Shown here one piece after another: positions 10,688 to 21,113 of a DNA stretch of 64,000 nucleotides. Positions within the stretch are counted from its first letter, which is position 1, and each line of letters starts with the position of its first letter. The translations under genes and the position numbers were made by a program. The DNA is from Skeletonema tropicum. Taxonomy: Eukaryota; Bacillariophyta; Thalassiosirophyceae; Thalassiosirales; Thalassiosiraceae. Under the pieces are notes generated by a model. It saw only the letters and a program-made list of their open reading frames with translations, searched no databases and was not told the DNA's origin. Where the stretch lies: contig CM074127.1 in assembly GCA_037178625.1 (NCBI GenBank), positions 4,526,001 to 4,590,000 of the forward strand, read 5' to 3'.

Positions 10688-13543
10688 TTACATGACCTCC
10701 TCAGAAAGACCGAACAAGTTGACAGAAGAAGCAGACTTTTGGGCGGCGTTAGAAACACTGTTGTCCATGTCAAGCTTCGAAGATTTGGTGCTTGGCAGAT
10801 TCGCTCCCTTGACAGCCGCAGCAAGAGCTTGCAATGAAGAAGTATCAGTAGACGATTCTTCAGGTTTGGCCTCAACGACTTCAGTTTCGGGTGCGGACGC
10901 ACGGTTGAAGTAGTTGCGGCCGAAGCAGGCACCATCAACATTGGTGACTCCAACTTCAGGATGCATGTAGTCAACAGCAAGCTTCTTCAATGCAGCAGCT
11001 TCGGCAAGAACAGCGGCACGCTCATTAGCAAGCTCAACATCCTCAACCTCAGGAGCAGACGCACGGTTGAAGTAGTTACGTCCGAAGGAAGCACCATCAA
11101 CATTGGTAACTCCGACTTCAGGATGCATGTAGTCGACAGCAAGCTTCTTCAATGCAGCAGCTTCGGAAAGAACAGCGGCACGCTCATTAGCAAGCTCAAC
11201 ATCCTCAACTTCTGGAGCAGAAGCACGGTTGAAGTAGTTGCGTCCAAAGGCAGCTCCAGTCAGTGCTAGAAACTTCTACTTCAGGATGCATGTAATCGAC
11301 GGCAAGCTTCTTCAATGCAGCAGCTTCAGCAAGAACAGCGGCACGCTCATTAGCAAGCTCAACATCCTCAACCTCAGGAGCAGAAGCACGGTTGAAGTAG
11401 TTGCGGCCGAAGGCAGCTCCAGTCAGTGCTAGTAACTCCAACCTCAGGATGCATGTAAGTCGACAGCGAGCTTCTTCAATGCAGGCAGCCTCGGCCAAGA
11501 CCTCAGCGCGCTCATCAGCAAACTCGTCATCTTCAACTTCGGGAGCAGACGCACGGTTGAAGTAGTTGCGGACCGGAAGGCAGCTCCATCAACACTAGAT
11601 GACGCCAACTTCAGGATGCATGTAGTCAACAGCAAGCTTCTTCAATGCAGCAGCTTCGGCAAGAACAGCGGCACGCTCATTAGCAAGCTCAACATCCTCA
11701 ACCTCAGGTGCAGACACACGGCTAAAGTAGTTACGTCCAAAGGCAGCTCCATCAACACTTGTGACACCGACTTCAGGATGCATGTAGTCGACAGCAAGCT
11801 TCTTCAATGCAGCAGCTTCAGCAAGAACAGCGGCACGCTCATTAGCAAGCTCAACATCCTCAACTTCAGGTGCAGATGCACGGTTGAAGTAGTTACGTCC
11901 AAAGGCAGGCTCCATCAGTGCTAGTAACTCCGACTTCAGGATGCATGTAATCAACAGCGAGCTTCTTCAATGCAGCAGCCTCGGCCAAGACCTCAGCGCG
12001 CTCATCAGCAAACTCGTCATCCTCAACTTCGGGAGCAGATGCACGGTTGAAGTAGTTACGTCCGAAGGCAGCTCCGTCAGTGCTAGTAACTCCGACTTCA
12101 GGATGCATGTAGTCAACAGCGAGCTTCTTCAATGCAGCAGCTTCAGCAAGAACAGCGGCACGCTCATTAGCAAGCTCAACATCCTCAACCTTAGGAGCAG
12201 AAGCACGGTTGAAGTAGTTAGCGTCCAAAGGCAGCTCCGTCAGTGCTAGTAACTCCAACCTCAGGATGCATGTAATCAACAGCGAGCTTCTTCAATGCAG
12301 CAGCCTCGGCCAAGACCTCAGCGCGCTCATCAGCAAGCTCAGTCATCTTCAACTTCGGGAGCAGATACACGGTTGAAGTAGTTGCGCCCAAAGGCAGCTC
12401 CATCAACATTTGTGACACCAACTTCAGGATGCATGTAATCGACGGCAAGCTTCTTCAAGTGCAGGCAGCCTCGGCCAAGACCTCAGCGCGCTCATTAGCA
12501 AGCTCAACGTCCTCAACCTCAGGAGCAGAAGCACGGTTGAAGTAGTTACGTCCGAAGGCAGCTCCATCAGTGCTAGTGACTCCGAACTTCAGGATGCATG
12601 TAGTCAACAGCGAGCTTCTTCAATGCAGCAGCCTCGGCCAAGACCTCAGCGCGCTCATCAGCAAACTCATCATCTTCAACTTCTGGAGCAGAAGCACGGT
12701 TGAAGTAGTTGCGTCCGAAGCAGGCACCATCAACATTGGTAACTCCAACTTCAGGATGCATGTAATCAACAGCGAAGCTTCTTCAATGCAGCAGCCTCGG
12801 CCAAGACCTCAGCGCGCTCATCAGCAAGCTCAACATCCTCAACTTCTGGAGCAGACGCACGGTTGAAGTAGTTACGTCCGAAGGCAGCTCCATCAACATT
12901 GGTAACTCCAACTTCAGGATGCATGTAGTCGACAGCGAGCTTCTTCAATGCAGCAGCCTCAGGCCAAGACCTCAGCGCGCTCATCAGCAAACTCGTCATC
13001 CTCAACATCGGGTGCAGAAGCACGGTTGAAGTAGTTGCGACCGAAGGCAGCCCCATCAGTTGTGTTGACGGGGGCTTCGGGGTGGAGGAATGCAACAGCA
13101 AGGGATTTGAGGGCACGTGCATCACCTAGGATGCGACGTCTCTCAGCAAGGAATTCATCGAATTCAGCGTCTATTGTTGAGATGATCGATAAGATTAGAT
13201 GTTAGTACGTGTAATGAGAAGAAGAAATACATCAATCGTAAAAAGACATCAACACCCATCAGGAGCAATCTTCGTAATACAGAAACAAACATCAAGCTTA
13301 CCCTCATCTTCCTCATCGGATTCCTCCTCACTCTCATAACCAGAGTCTTCACTGTCCTCACTCTCAAGAGATGGAACACTTCCCACCTCATCAGAAAAGA
13401 CAATGGCATCACCACCGGTAACGTTCACAAGGAACCTCTCCCTCGGTCGTTCCAGCAGTGGCGGTTTCCAAAGTTTTACGTCCACCTGCAACGTCATCAT
13501 TGACGTTATTGCAAGTGGACGTTTTTGTTCCAATGGTCCTCAT
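10688..13543 (-). CDS. Unknown protein of about fourteen 54-residue repeats
   Basis: Function not recognised. The likely start is ATG 13543 (MRTIGTKTSTCNNVNDDVAG); one base dropped near 13455 joins this to FLVNVTGGDAIVFSDEVGS and an acidic stretch (SEDSGYESEEESDEED). A GTAAGC donor near 13304 and AG near 13175 remove an intron of about 130 bp and lead to AEFDEFLAERRRILGDARAL. Then comes a tandem array whose consensus unit contains ALKKLAVDYMHPEVGV, TDGAAFGRNYFNRASAPE and VEDVELANERAAVLAEAA. The array ends in a unique tail (SLQALAAAVKGANLPSTK to LFGLSEEVM). No signal peptide or membrane span. At least a dozen one-base insertions interrupt the array. I believe related GRNYF-containing repeats occur in other diatoms, but I know of no assigned role. 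Confidence 0.75.
10890..13085 (-). repeat. Tandem array of ~162-bp coding units (about 14 copies)
   Basis: The conserved block encoding FGRNYFNRASAPE recurs at about 10903, 11066, 11228, 11391, 11554, 11720, 11882, 12045, 12206, 12371, 12535, 12699, 12861 and 13024, a period of 162-164 bp. Units of exactly 162 bp keep frame; the 163-164-bp units contain inserted bases. Two sub-types alternate irregularly (VELANERAAVL versus DEFADERAEVL), which indicates block duplication or gene conversion. Confidence 0.92.
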
Positions 13544-13958
13544 CTTTTTAATAAATTGTTTCAACATTAGGATTACTTTTGACTTTTGACTTTTTATGGG
13601 ATCATCGGCATCCGTCCTCGAGGAGGGAGTTCGTGTTCCTCTTCCCCTGCCTTCTGCACGCAAAAGGAACACTGAAATCCAAGATGGTGCACTGATGTCT
13701 TCCTCTCTTTTGCTTCGGAATTCTGATCGGGGGATTGTTGACACCTTGATACATTTTTTCGCTGCGTTACGCGTTGAAGTTGAGCACTTCGCGAAAGTGG
13801 ATGCCGGAATTTGCAAAGAGGGGGGAAAGGGGCGGCGGGAAGAATTGCTTGGACGATGGCGGGCGGGCGGAGGGACGACGGTCTCTTCTTGACTGAATGA
13901 AGGGAAGAGACAACTCTTCCAGAGTGAACGGGCATGTTAAAGAGTGTTAAGCTATCGT
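13544..13958. promoter_or_regulatory. Upstream region of the 54-residue-repeat gene
   Basis: Spacer between two minus-strand genes. It should carry the promoter of the repeat-protein gene and the 3' UTR of the cation transporter gene. A 98-codon plus-strand frame (13596-13892) is open but has no domain, so it is not called. Confidence 0.4.
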
Positions 13959-15158
13959 CTATACTATTTGCACTTTGTTCTTATCTGCATTGCCGTGACT
14001 CTCAGACAAGCGTTTCACCTCTGCATCTATCGATCTCAACTCACGCCAAGTCCGGGTGAGTCCAGAAAAGAGAGGGACCAAACTGAGCAAGATTATTGCA
14101 GATACGATCACTGCAGCAGCAGCATCTGCCTCTTCTGGAGTAACTCTTTGGGATACTTCAGCTATGATAGAAGCGACAATCACTGTAATACTCCGTACGG
14201 TATCTGCAAACACATGTGTATATGCAGAACACATGTTCAGGTTAACTTTGTCCTCTTCTGTTTCTTCAGAATCCATTCCACTTTCGATACAATCATCGTT
14301 TAAACCTACAGAGAGTTCATCATCAGATATTTCCCCATATTCTTGTTCTATGTCCGACTGTTCTGTTGTATTATATCCCATCAAATGTTTCGCCCTTGCA
14401 AAGCAGGTCACATTGAACAAATCCACTACAAGATTAACAGAAGAGAACGCCATCATGATCACCAAATTAGGCTCCGTTTGTTCACTTTCGTCACGTTGCT
14501 GCGTCAAGTATAAGCTTTTGTATTGAATTGTGGAGGACAATGATCGTAAGAATAATTAGAATGGTGACACTCATCAACGGAGGAACTAGCTCTAGATGTA
14601 AATGCCGCCTTCGTTTGAGAAATTGCTGTTCTAGTCGTTTTCTCTCTCCTTCACCTTTAATCATCACAATATGTTGTCGTATTCCTCTCATCCAAACCAG
14701 ATAGCTCTATATTATCTATCATTCCAATACCATCTTCACTACTTTGATCTTGGATGTCATCTTTGTCTTTGTTCTTCTCACGCTCCGCATATAAATTGAA
14801 GCCGTAAGCCAATGAGTCGACCGCCATAGCCGCCGAGTCCCCTAGCATGGCTTCTGATTGTGCTATGACCGCACCAGCGGTTTGAAATGCTGCGAAGCCC
14901 ATGAATGATATGAAGGCGGTTAACTAGAAAACAACACGAACGTTATCGAAATGTATTGATGAGCTTTTGATAAGAGATATATTGACAATGTAATGTACAA
15001 TAATATGACAGCTGATGACTTGGTAGATTATGATGATGACTTACCAGAAGAGTCTCATTGGAAGGTATCCCCCAATGAAAGGCACGAGAGCACATGCTGG
15101 TCTCTCTCTCCTCCACTGATGATTTTTTCTGTCGCTCTTCCGGATCTGCAGATTCCAT
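13959..15158 (-). CDS. Cation diffusion facilitator-like membrane transporter
   Basis: Likely moves Zn2+ or another divalent cation across a membrane. ATG 15158 starts exon 1 (MESADPEERQKKSSVEERET); a GTAAGT donor near 15044 and TAG at 14925-14924 define an intron of about 120 bp. Exon 2 gives a membrane helix ending GDSAAMAVDSLAYGFNLYAE, which resembles the metal-site helix TM2, then a span with PPLMSVTILIILTIIVLH, then VNLVVDLFNVTCFARAKHLM, and AYTHVFADTVRSITVIVA, matching the HxxxD-type site of TM5, and a last helix (AAAAVIVSAIILLSLVPLF). One-base insertions near 14695 and 14535 must be removed. Family assignment rests on these paired Asp/His helices and is moderately sure; substrate is inferred. 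Confidence 0.65.
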
Positions 15159-15328
15159 CCTTGGGCAACGAAGATGAAAATAAACTTGAATGATGAAACG
15201 AAGAAGTCGTCGTCTGCATGGATGATAGATGATGATGATGAATATAATCTACCAAACTGCTTCGCTTCATAATAACTACACCTAACAACTCATTCAACTA
15301 GTACGTGTCTTCGTGCGTAGAGTGAGAT

Positions 15329-15461
15329 TAGAGCAGCTTCTGGCACGTGCGGTGCGGTGCGTGATTGCTTTTTTGTCTTTGGATCGAGGATTGAAGTTGT
15401 TGTTACAGTCACAGTCACACTGTTACACAGCACGCATGTTGCATTCATGTCATTGCATGCC
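15329..15461 (+). repeat. 133-bp direct repeat, copy 1
   Basis: Begins TAGAGCAGCTTCTGGCACG and ends CATTGCATGCC. It is identical over 133 bp to 15823-15955, offset 494 bp. Contains GTGCGGTGCGGTGCG and ACAGTCACAGTCACAC sub-repeats. Confidence 0.93.
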
Positions 15462-15707
15462 GTCGTCACACACTTAATATCGGTACAAAGCGATGCCACC
15501 ATTCGATTCTACGTTTAAAATGGGTTTAGGAACGATATTTTGGGTTTGAAAGACATGTGGTTGCCGGTGTTGAAGGTGTTCTACTATGTTGTACTTCATG
15601 GTCAATAGGGTAGTAGGGTAGGTAGTAGGAGGCGGGCGTCAGTGGCGGGTGATGGCTGGTGGCGGGTGGTGCGGCGGCTCATAAAATACGCAAGCACAGG
15701 TGGATTT

Positions 15708-15813
15708 CGTTCTGTCAATGAGAGAGCAAAATACGCGGATTTCAAATGGCGGGAAGCCGAAATCGGCCTTGAAATCCGCCTCAAAATACGCGCGAAATCG
15801 GATTGACAGAACG
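15708..15813. promoter_or_regulatory. Nested inverted repeat with E2F-like core
   Basis: Outer arms of 12 bp (CGTTCTGTCAAT at 15708-15719, its complement at 15802-15813) enclose inner arms of 11 bp (GCGGATTTCAA at 15735-15745, complement at 15769-15779). The centre has TGGCGGGAAGCC and GCCGAAATCGGC. GGCGGGAA is the consensus for E2F/DP factors, so cell-cycle control of SUMO or the transporter is possible; this is inference. Confidence 0.55.
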
Positions 15814-15822
15814 GGTCTTAGG

Positions 15823-15955
15823 TAGAGCAGCTTCTGGCACGTGCGGTGCGGTGCGTGATTGCTTTTTTGTCTTTGGATCGAGGATTGAAGTTGTTGTTAC
15901 AGTCACAGTCACACTGTTACACAGCACGCATGTTGCATTCATGTCATTGCATGCC
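15823..15955 (+). repeat. 133-bp direct repeat, copy 2
   Basis: Second exact copy of the block at 15329-15461. Flanking bases differ at both ends, so the duplication is sharply bounded. Complete identity points to a recent event, gene conversion or an assembly duplication. Confidence 0.93.
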
Positions 15956-16046
15956 ATAAATTGCGATTGCACTGTCCAGATCGTCCATAAGTATTGTAGC
16001 ATTGCCATCAAAATCGTTCTATTATTCTTTCAGCAACACTCGAAAC

Positions 16047-16456
16047 ATGTACTGACAACGAAGGCCAAAAGCCTAATGGCGGTGGAGAAGATTCGAAAGG
16101 AGAGCCCATAACAATCAGGGTCCGAGATCAGGTAAGATGTGCACACAGACTTTAATGATTTCGACAGGCAGTTTAGGATTAGTAGCCCGATCAGTATTTG
16201 CTCACCCAACATGCGCTCTGCCTACGTGATAATACTGCATTAGACTGGAGAAGAAACATTCTTCAAAATCAAAAAGTCCACAAAGATGTCGAAGGTAATT
16301 CAAACATACGCCAGTCGCAAAGGAGTAGATCCGACCACGCTTAGATTTTTAGTTGATGGTGAGCGAGTGCAACCGGATGATACTCCTGGATCACTTGACT
16401 TAGATGATCAGGATCAGATTGATTGTATGCTAGAACAAAGTGGAGGCCGCTACTGA
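16047..16456 (+). CDS. SUMO: SUMO, small ubiquitin-like modifier
   Basis: SUMO is conjugated to lysines of nuclear and other proteins after C-terminal processing. ATG 16047 followed by removal of one base (A at about 16051) gives MSDNEGQKPNGGGEDSKGEP, a typical flexible SUMO N-terminus. Exon 1 ends ITIRVRDQ at 16131; intron 16132-16243 (112 bp, GTAAGA donor). Exon 2 starts TGEETFFKIKKSTKMSKVIQ and continues with the ubiquitin-like fold (LRFLVDGERVQPDDTPGSLD, DDQDQIDCMLEQSGG). The diglycine is followed by only Arg-Tyr before the stop, so SUMO protease would release two residues. Product about 98 aa. Without the one-base correction no in-frame ATG is found, so the indel is judged an error. Confidence 0.92.
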
Positions 16457-17049
16457 AGGATAGAATGTGATGGTACGACATCTCTTGAGTTATTATTTTT
16501 ACAACTTACTCAAGGGAATACGATTTGAGCGATGGGAAGAAGACACGACCTTCCAGTATAAGCTTAGAGGGAAAGACGTATCAAATAGAATGCACAACAT
16601 TATCAAACTTCTGGCTCTATTGTAGTCGATTTTTTGCAAATCAGTATTGAGAGTATGAAGTAGGTGAATTATTAGTTTTCATTTGACTTGAATAAGTAAT
16701 AAGTAAGTAGATGAAGAGTTGGGAGTTCGTAGTTGGCTAGCTGTATGAAAACGAAAACGGACACAACTCAGATAATTCCAGAGAGAGATGTCGCGAAGGT
16801 CCAAATCAGACCTGTAATAAGTTGATTGTCAAATTATAATACGATTTGGGGATGCAGACACATAAGATTGCGAAGATGGAATATCACACTACGTACGTCA
16901 TCTCACCTCAACTGACTCCTGCGTTTGCACATAAACATTGGAATGAAATGAATTCAATACCACGTAGTGGTTGGCCGTTGAGAACAGAGCGGCATGGTAG
17001 TCTTTGACTCTTTTTGGTATTACTACTTTTACTACTTAATAGATTGTGA
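16457..17049. other. Convergent intergenic region
   Basis: AT-rich spacer of about 590 bp between the 3' ends of SUMO and eL20. I see no gene, tandem repeat or palindrome. Confidence 0.5.
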
Positions 17050-17603
17050 TTAACCGAGGTAAGTGGTAGGACGCACAGCAGTGAAAGTACGATCGGAAAG
17101 AGCCTTGGCTCCACGCTTGGCGGAATCGACACGGTGGGGAAGGGGGAACCTGACCTTCTTCTGTGCGAAACTGAGCACCGTTGGGCCTCTTGAGCTCACC
17201 AGCACCGAGGGTAGCGGTACGGATGATTTGGATGGAACGAGGACGACAACGGTGACGTCCAGCCATCTCGTTGTAAAGCTGAGACACAGCTCCCGTGAGC
17301 TTCAAGTCACGGTACTCGCGGTACATGTTGTGGGTTCCAGAAGCGAGAGTCGTAACGGAGCCAGATTCCGTAGTTCTTGACGGTACGGGCGTTCTTCTCA
17401 ACAATCTCGACGCAGTCAAGAATCTCTCCAGTGGTCTTCTTCATCTTACGGAATTGACGCATGAAGTACCAGAACTTGGACTTGGCAGCAACAGGGTTGG
17501 GAGCGAAGATAACCATGCGGTAAGCTTCGGGGTTGGGGTTCTCGTCAGTTCCAGCCTTACGGCCGACAACCTGGTATTGGCGCATTTCTCCAGCAGCAGT
17601 CAT
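17050..17603 (-). CDS. RPL18A: 60S ribosomal protein eL20 (L18a)
   Basis: Structural protein of the large cytosolic ribosomal subunit. ATG 17603 gives MTAAGEMRQYQVVGRKAGTD; conserved blocks follow: MVIFAPNPVAAKSKFWYFM, KTTGEILDCVEIVEKNART, NYGIWLRYDSR, SGTHNMYREYRDL, AVSQLYNEMAGRHRCRPRS, and C-terminal QKKVRFPLPHRVDSAKRGAK. Two one-base insertions must be ignored (a T near 17353 before SGTHNMY, a C near 17165 before AQKKVRF). About 183 residues, family-normal. Codon use is strongly C-ending, as expected for a highly expressed gene. Essential, so the breaks argue for sequence error in this assembly. Confidence 0.95.
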
Positions 17604-18210
17604 GATTATTATTTGTATCTGTAGATGATGAAAAAGATGTTTCGTGAGTTGATATATGAAAACGGTGATTGAAACCTCAGGCAACATATTCAAGGCAGCG
17701 GCGGTGGCTGCTCAGCTGGGTTGGCCTCTTATCCATCGTTGCACTACTTACAAGTTGATAGTAGTGTACTATGGATATGATGAAAAGTGGCTTCATGGAG
17801 GGAGAAATTTGGGTTGTGGCCAAAAACGGAATTAGTATTGTTTCTACGTGTTCCTACTTGGGCAAAAAATCAAGTAAGATGGTAAACCAGTGAGGTCTGT
17901 CTGAGACAGTATCTAAGTCATTATACCGTAAATTACGTACAGTACCTTATCTCTGGCTACCACCCTTTCGAATTTTTGGGCGTGGCTGGCTTCAGCGGCA
18001 GAGAGTGACGCAGATAGGAAGCACCCAATCCATCACCACAATTCCTCCAAAGAACTCATCTATTGCATAATACCGAGAGGATAGAATAGATAACACAGGG
18101 AGAGTTTGAGAATAGGCACGGCGTTCAACTTAATCATATCTCCAAAAATCTTCTTGATATTGTCCAACAAATCGTTGTGAGTTTTATAGACACATCAAAG
18201 AACAATTATA
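17604..18210. promoter_or_regulatory. Divergent promoter region between eL20 and DEAD-box helicase
   Basis: About 600 bp without a gene. Contains a pyrimidine-rich stretch next to the eL20 start, as common for ribosomal protein promoters, and otherwise no repeat or palindrome that I can see. Confidence 0.45.
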
Positions 18211-20873
18211 ATGCAAATTCGCCGCCAACACAAGAGAACAAATAAATCCTACCTTGCTACCATGACCATGCTTGGATTTATCTCTTCGTCTTCAAGACGC
18301 ACAGTCGTTCGTGCCGCCTTTACGGCCGGTGATGTTGGTAGCAAAACTGCATTTGGAAGGGTTGGTTACACAAACACCCGCCCAATCGTTGGCCACGCAA
18401 CAAGTAGTCCCAAGTTTGCTGTATATGAACGTGTTCCAACTTTCCGGGCCATGAGCACATCTACTGATGAAGAACTTGATACTGCTCTCAATGAGCTGTT
18501 AGGCGATGCTTTGAATGATGCCCCTGCAGCCCAAGACAGTGCTCTGGATGAGCTCTTAAGTGAAGCGTTGAAAGAGGCAGAATCACCAGCGGCTGAAGCT
18601 GGTAGCGGCCACATTGAAGGAAGTCATCCATTTCCAAAGGACCTTGTCGAAACGGTACGTTCATCACTTCCACCAACATACTGTTTTCATTATAATTGTC
18701 TTTGCTCACGTACATCTTTTCAATCATAGTTCAAGGAGGAAGACTTCCAAGACCCTAAATTTCTCTCTACTTCCAATCCACAATGGACACAAATTGGTGT
18801 ATCCCAAGATGTGATTGATGTTCTATCACACAAAGGAATCACACATTTCACTCCTGTTCAAGCCAAGTCTATGCGCCCAGTGTTGGCAGGACGTGATGTG
18901 ATTGGACGCTCTCGAACTGGTACAGGAAAAACTCTTGCGTTCGGAATTCCTTCATTGACACGTATTGCTGAGATTTCAAAACAAAATGGAAATGCGGAGG
19001 TAATGAGAGATGGTTCAGTTAGGATGAGGAGGGGACGTTTGCCAAGTATGATCGTTCTTTGCCCTACACGTGAATTAGCGAAACAAGTTGGAAGCGAATT
19101 ACAGGATGTTTGCAAACCATTGGGACTGTTCTCAACTGTGTTCCATGGAGGTGTTTCTTATGATCCTCAGGCACGTGCTTTGCGTCAAGGTGTGGACGTT
19201 ATTGTGGGGACTCCGGGTCGTGTTATGGATCACCTTGATCGTGGTAACTTGGATCTATCAGAGTGTAATGTTGCCGTGCTTGATGAGGCAGATGAAATGT
19301 TGAACATGGGATTTGCTGAGGATGTTGAAGTCATTCTTGAAGGTGCTGGTGATGCCAATGATGAAAAGATGCAATGCCTATTATTTTCAGCAACCACTCC
19401 ACCGTGGGTAAGAGAAATTGGGTCAAGGTACCAGGAAGACACCCTCTCGGTTGATATTACCGGACAGCAACAGGGTGCACGCACTGCAACAACAGTTCGT
19501 CACACGGCAATCCAAGTTCCTTTTGGTGCAGATGCTAAGAAGGCAATTCTTGAAGATATCATTGCGGTTGAGATCTCGAAGGATATTAACTTGGACGATG
19601 CCGCTTCTGACGATGAAGACGATGAACATCACAACGCTATTGCTGCTGCTGCCAGGGCAGCCAAGGACAAGTCAAATTCTGCTCTACAGCAAAAGATTTT
19701 CGGAAAGACAATCGTTTTCACTGAGACTAAGGCCGAATGTGATGAGTTAGTTAGTGGGTCTGTGTTCAAAACATTGACTGCACAAGCCATTCATGGAGAT
19801 ATTGGACAAAAACAGCGTGAGGCCACACTTGCTGCCTTCCGTGCCGGTGCTTTCAATGTTTTGGTTGCCACCGATGTAGCTGCACGCGGTATCGACATCA
19901 AAGATGTTGATCTTGTAATTCAATTCACCCTCCCCGCGATGATGACACATATGTACATAGATCTGGCCGCACAGGTCGAGCGGGTGCCAAGGGTATTTCA
20001 GTTTTGTTGTTCCAGCAAAATCAAGCTAGGGACATTGTCCGTATTGAAAGAAGTCTTGGACATGGCTTCAAGTTTGAGTTGCTGGGACCTCCTTCGATAG
20101 AAGCTGCCCTCGATGCTGCCGCGAAGACTTCTGCTATTGCAACCAAGAGTGTATCTGATGAAACTGCGGAACACTTCAAAGGAGCTGCTCGTGCACTATT
20201 AGCTAACAGTGATGCTGAGGAAACAGTAGCACGCTGTCTTGCTGCGATTTCACGTCGTACTGCTACTGCTGAGAGCCGTTCGCTGCTCACAGGTGAAGCT
20301 GGATTCGCCACTGTGGAAATGACGAATTCAAGGGGCAGAAATATTTCTCCTGGAGATGTCATGTTCACCGTGTCCAAGTTATCTCGTATGAGCCAGAAAG
20401 AAGGTGGAGAATCTACCTTTGACGGTGATGTTGGCAAGATCCAGACAAACTATGAAACTGGCAGTGCTATATTTGACATGGGCGTAGAGGATGCTAAGAG
20501 ACTCGTTGAATTCAGCAAAGATATTGATGCCGGAGGTGCTGTATTTTCGTTGATGAAGGAATTAGAAATTGAGCGCGGCAGAAACTTTGGCCAAACTTAT
20601 GGCCGCGGAGGAAGAGGCGGGCGTGGAGGACGCGGTGGTGGACGTTTTGGAGGCAGAGGAGGAGGAAGAGGCCGCGGAAGAGGAGGGTATGGCGGAGGAT
20701 ATGGCAACAGTAGAAATTTCAGGGGAAATGACCGATATGATCGCGGTGGCGGAGGATACTCTAACAGGTATGACAGCGGTGGAGGAGGCAGAAGAGATCG
20801 TGGATCTTATCAGAGCGGAGGCGGTAGAAGAGATTACAACAGCAGGCCTCAACAAAGGAGTAATGAATGGTAA
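18211..20873 (+). CDS. DEAD-box RNA helicase with RGG tail (DDX21/RH3-like)
   Basis: ATP-dependent RNA remodelling enzyme, probably in ribosome biogenesis or organelle RNA processing. Exon 1 starts at ATG 18211 (an alternative ATG at 18262 gives MLGFISSSSRRTVVRAAF, like a targeting sequence). Intron 18655-18729 (75 bp). Motifs in order: Q motif GITHFTPVQ, I SRTGTGKT, Ia PTRELAKQ, Ib TPGRVMDH, II DEAD, III SAT, V VATDVAARGID and VI HRSGRTGRAG. An acidic insert (DDAASDDEDDEHHN) sits between the two RecA domains. The C-terminal domain resembles GUCT and ends in many RGG/GGR repeats and RSNEW. One C is missing from a run near 19932, which breaks motif VI; restoring it gives a single frame. Nuclear, mitochondrial or plastid location is undecided. 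Confidence 0.93.
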
Positions 20874-21113
20874 AATTATGAACTTAAAGTTAACCAAACA
20901 CCGGCTCTTAAATTCTTCGAGCTAGTGGCCTGAGAGTTCCATTCTAGCAACTCCTGGCGGTAGCTTGTTTCGTCAATGAATTCTAATGTGACGATCTTAG
21001 AATATGGAAATAGAGCTTGGTCTTGCTTCTTGTTGCTATTGGTACAAAATTCTAACATGTGAGTCGATCTTTTCATTCAGATTCCAACCAGATCTCTGTC
21101 CTCAGTGATGCTA

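Larger units (their letters stand above)
15159..16046. promoter_or_regulatory. Divergent region between cation transporter and SUMO, with duplication and palindromes
   Basis: An 890-bp gene-free spacer. It holds two identical 133-bp blocks (15329-15461 and 15823-15955, same orientation) and, between them, a nested inverted repeat (15708-15813) containing TGGCGGGAA, an E2F-type core. Three AAAATACGC boxes occur at about 15683, 15728 and 15783. The second block ends about 90 bp upstream of the SUMO start. Confidence 0.6.

Noticed and set aside
10961..12866. Plus-strand open frames rich in MHVVNSKLLQCSS
   Set aside because: They are antisense to the 54-residue repeat and follow its period; the minus strand has the conserved acidic start, intron and tail.
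13596..13892. 98-codon plus-strand frame
   Set aside because: No domain, odd composition, lies in a likely promoter region.
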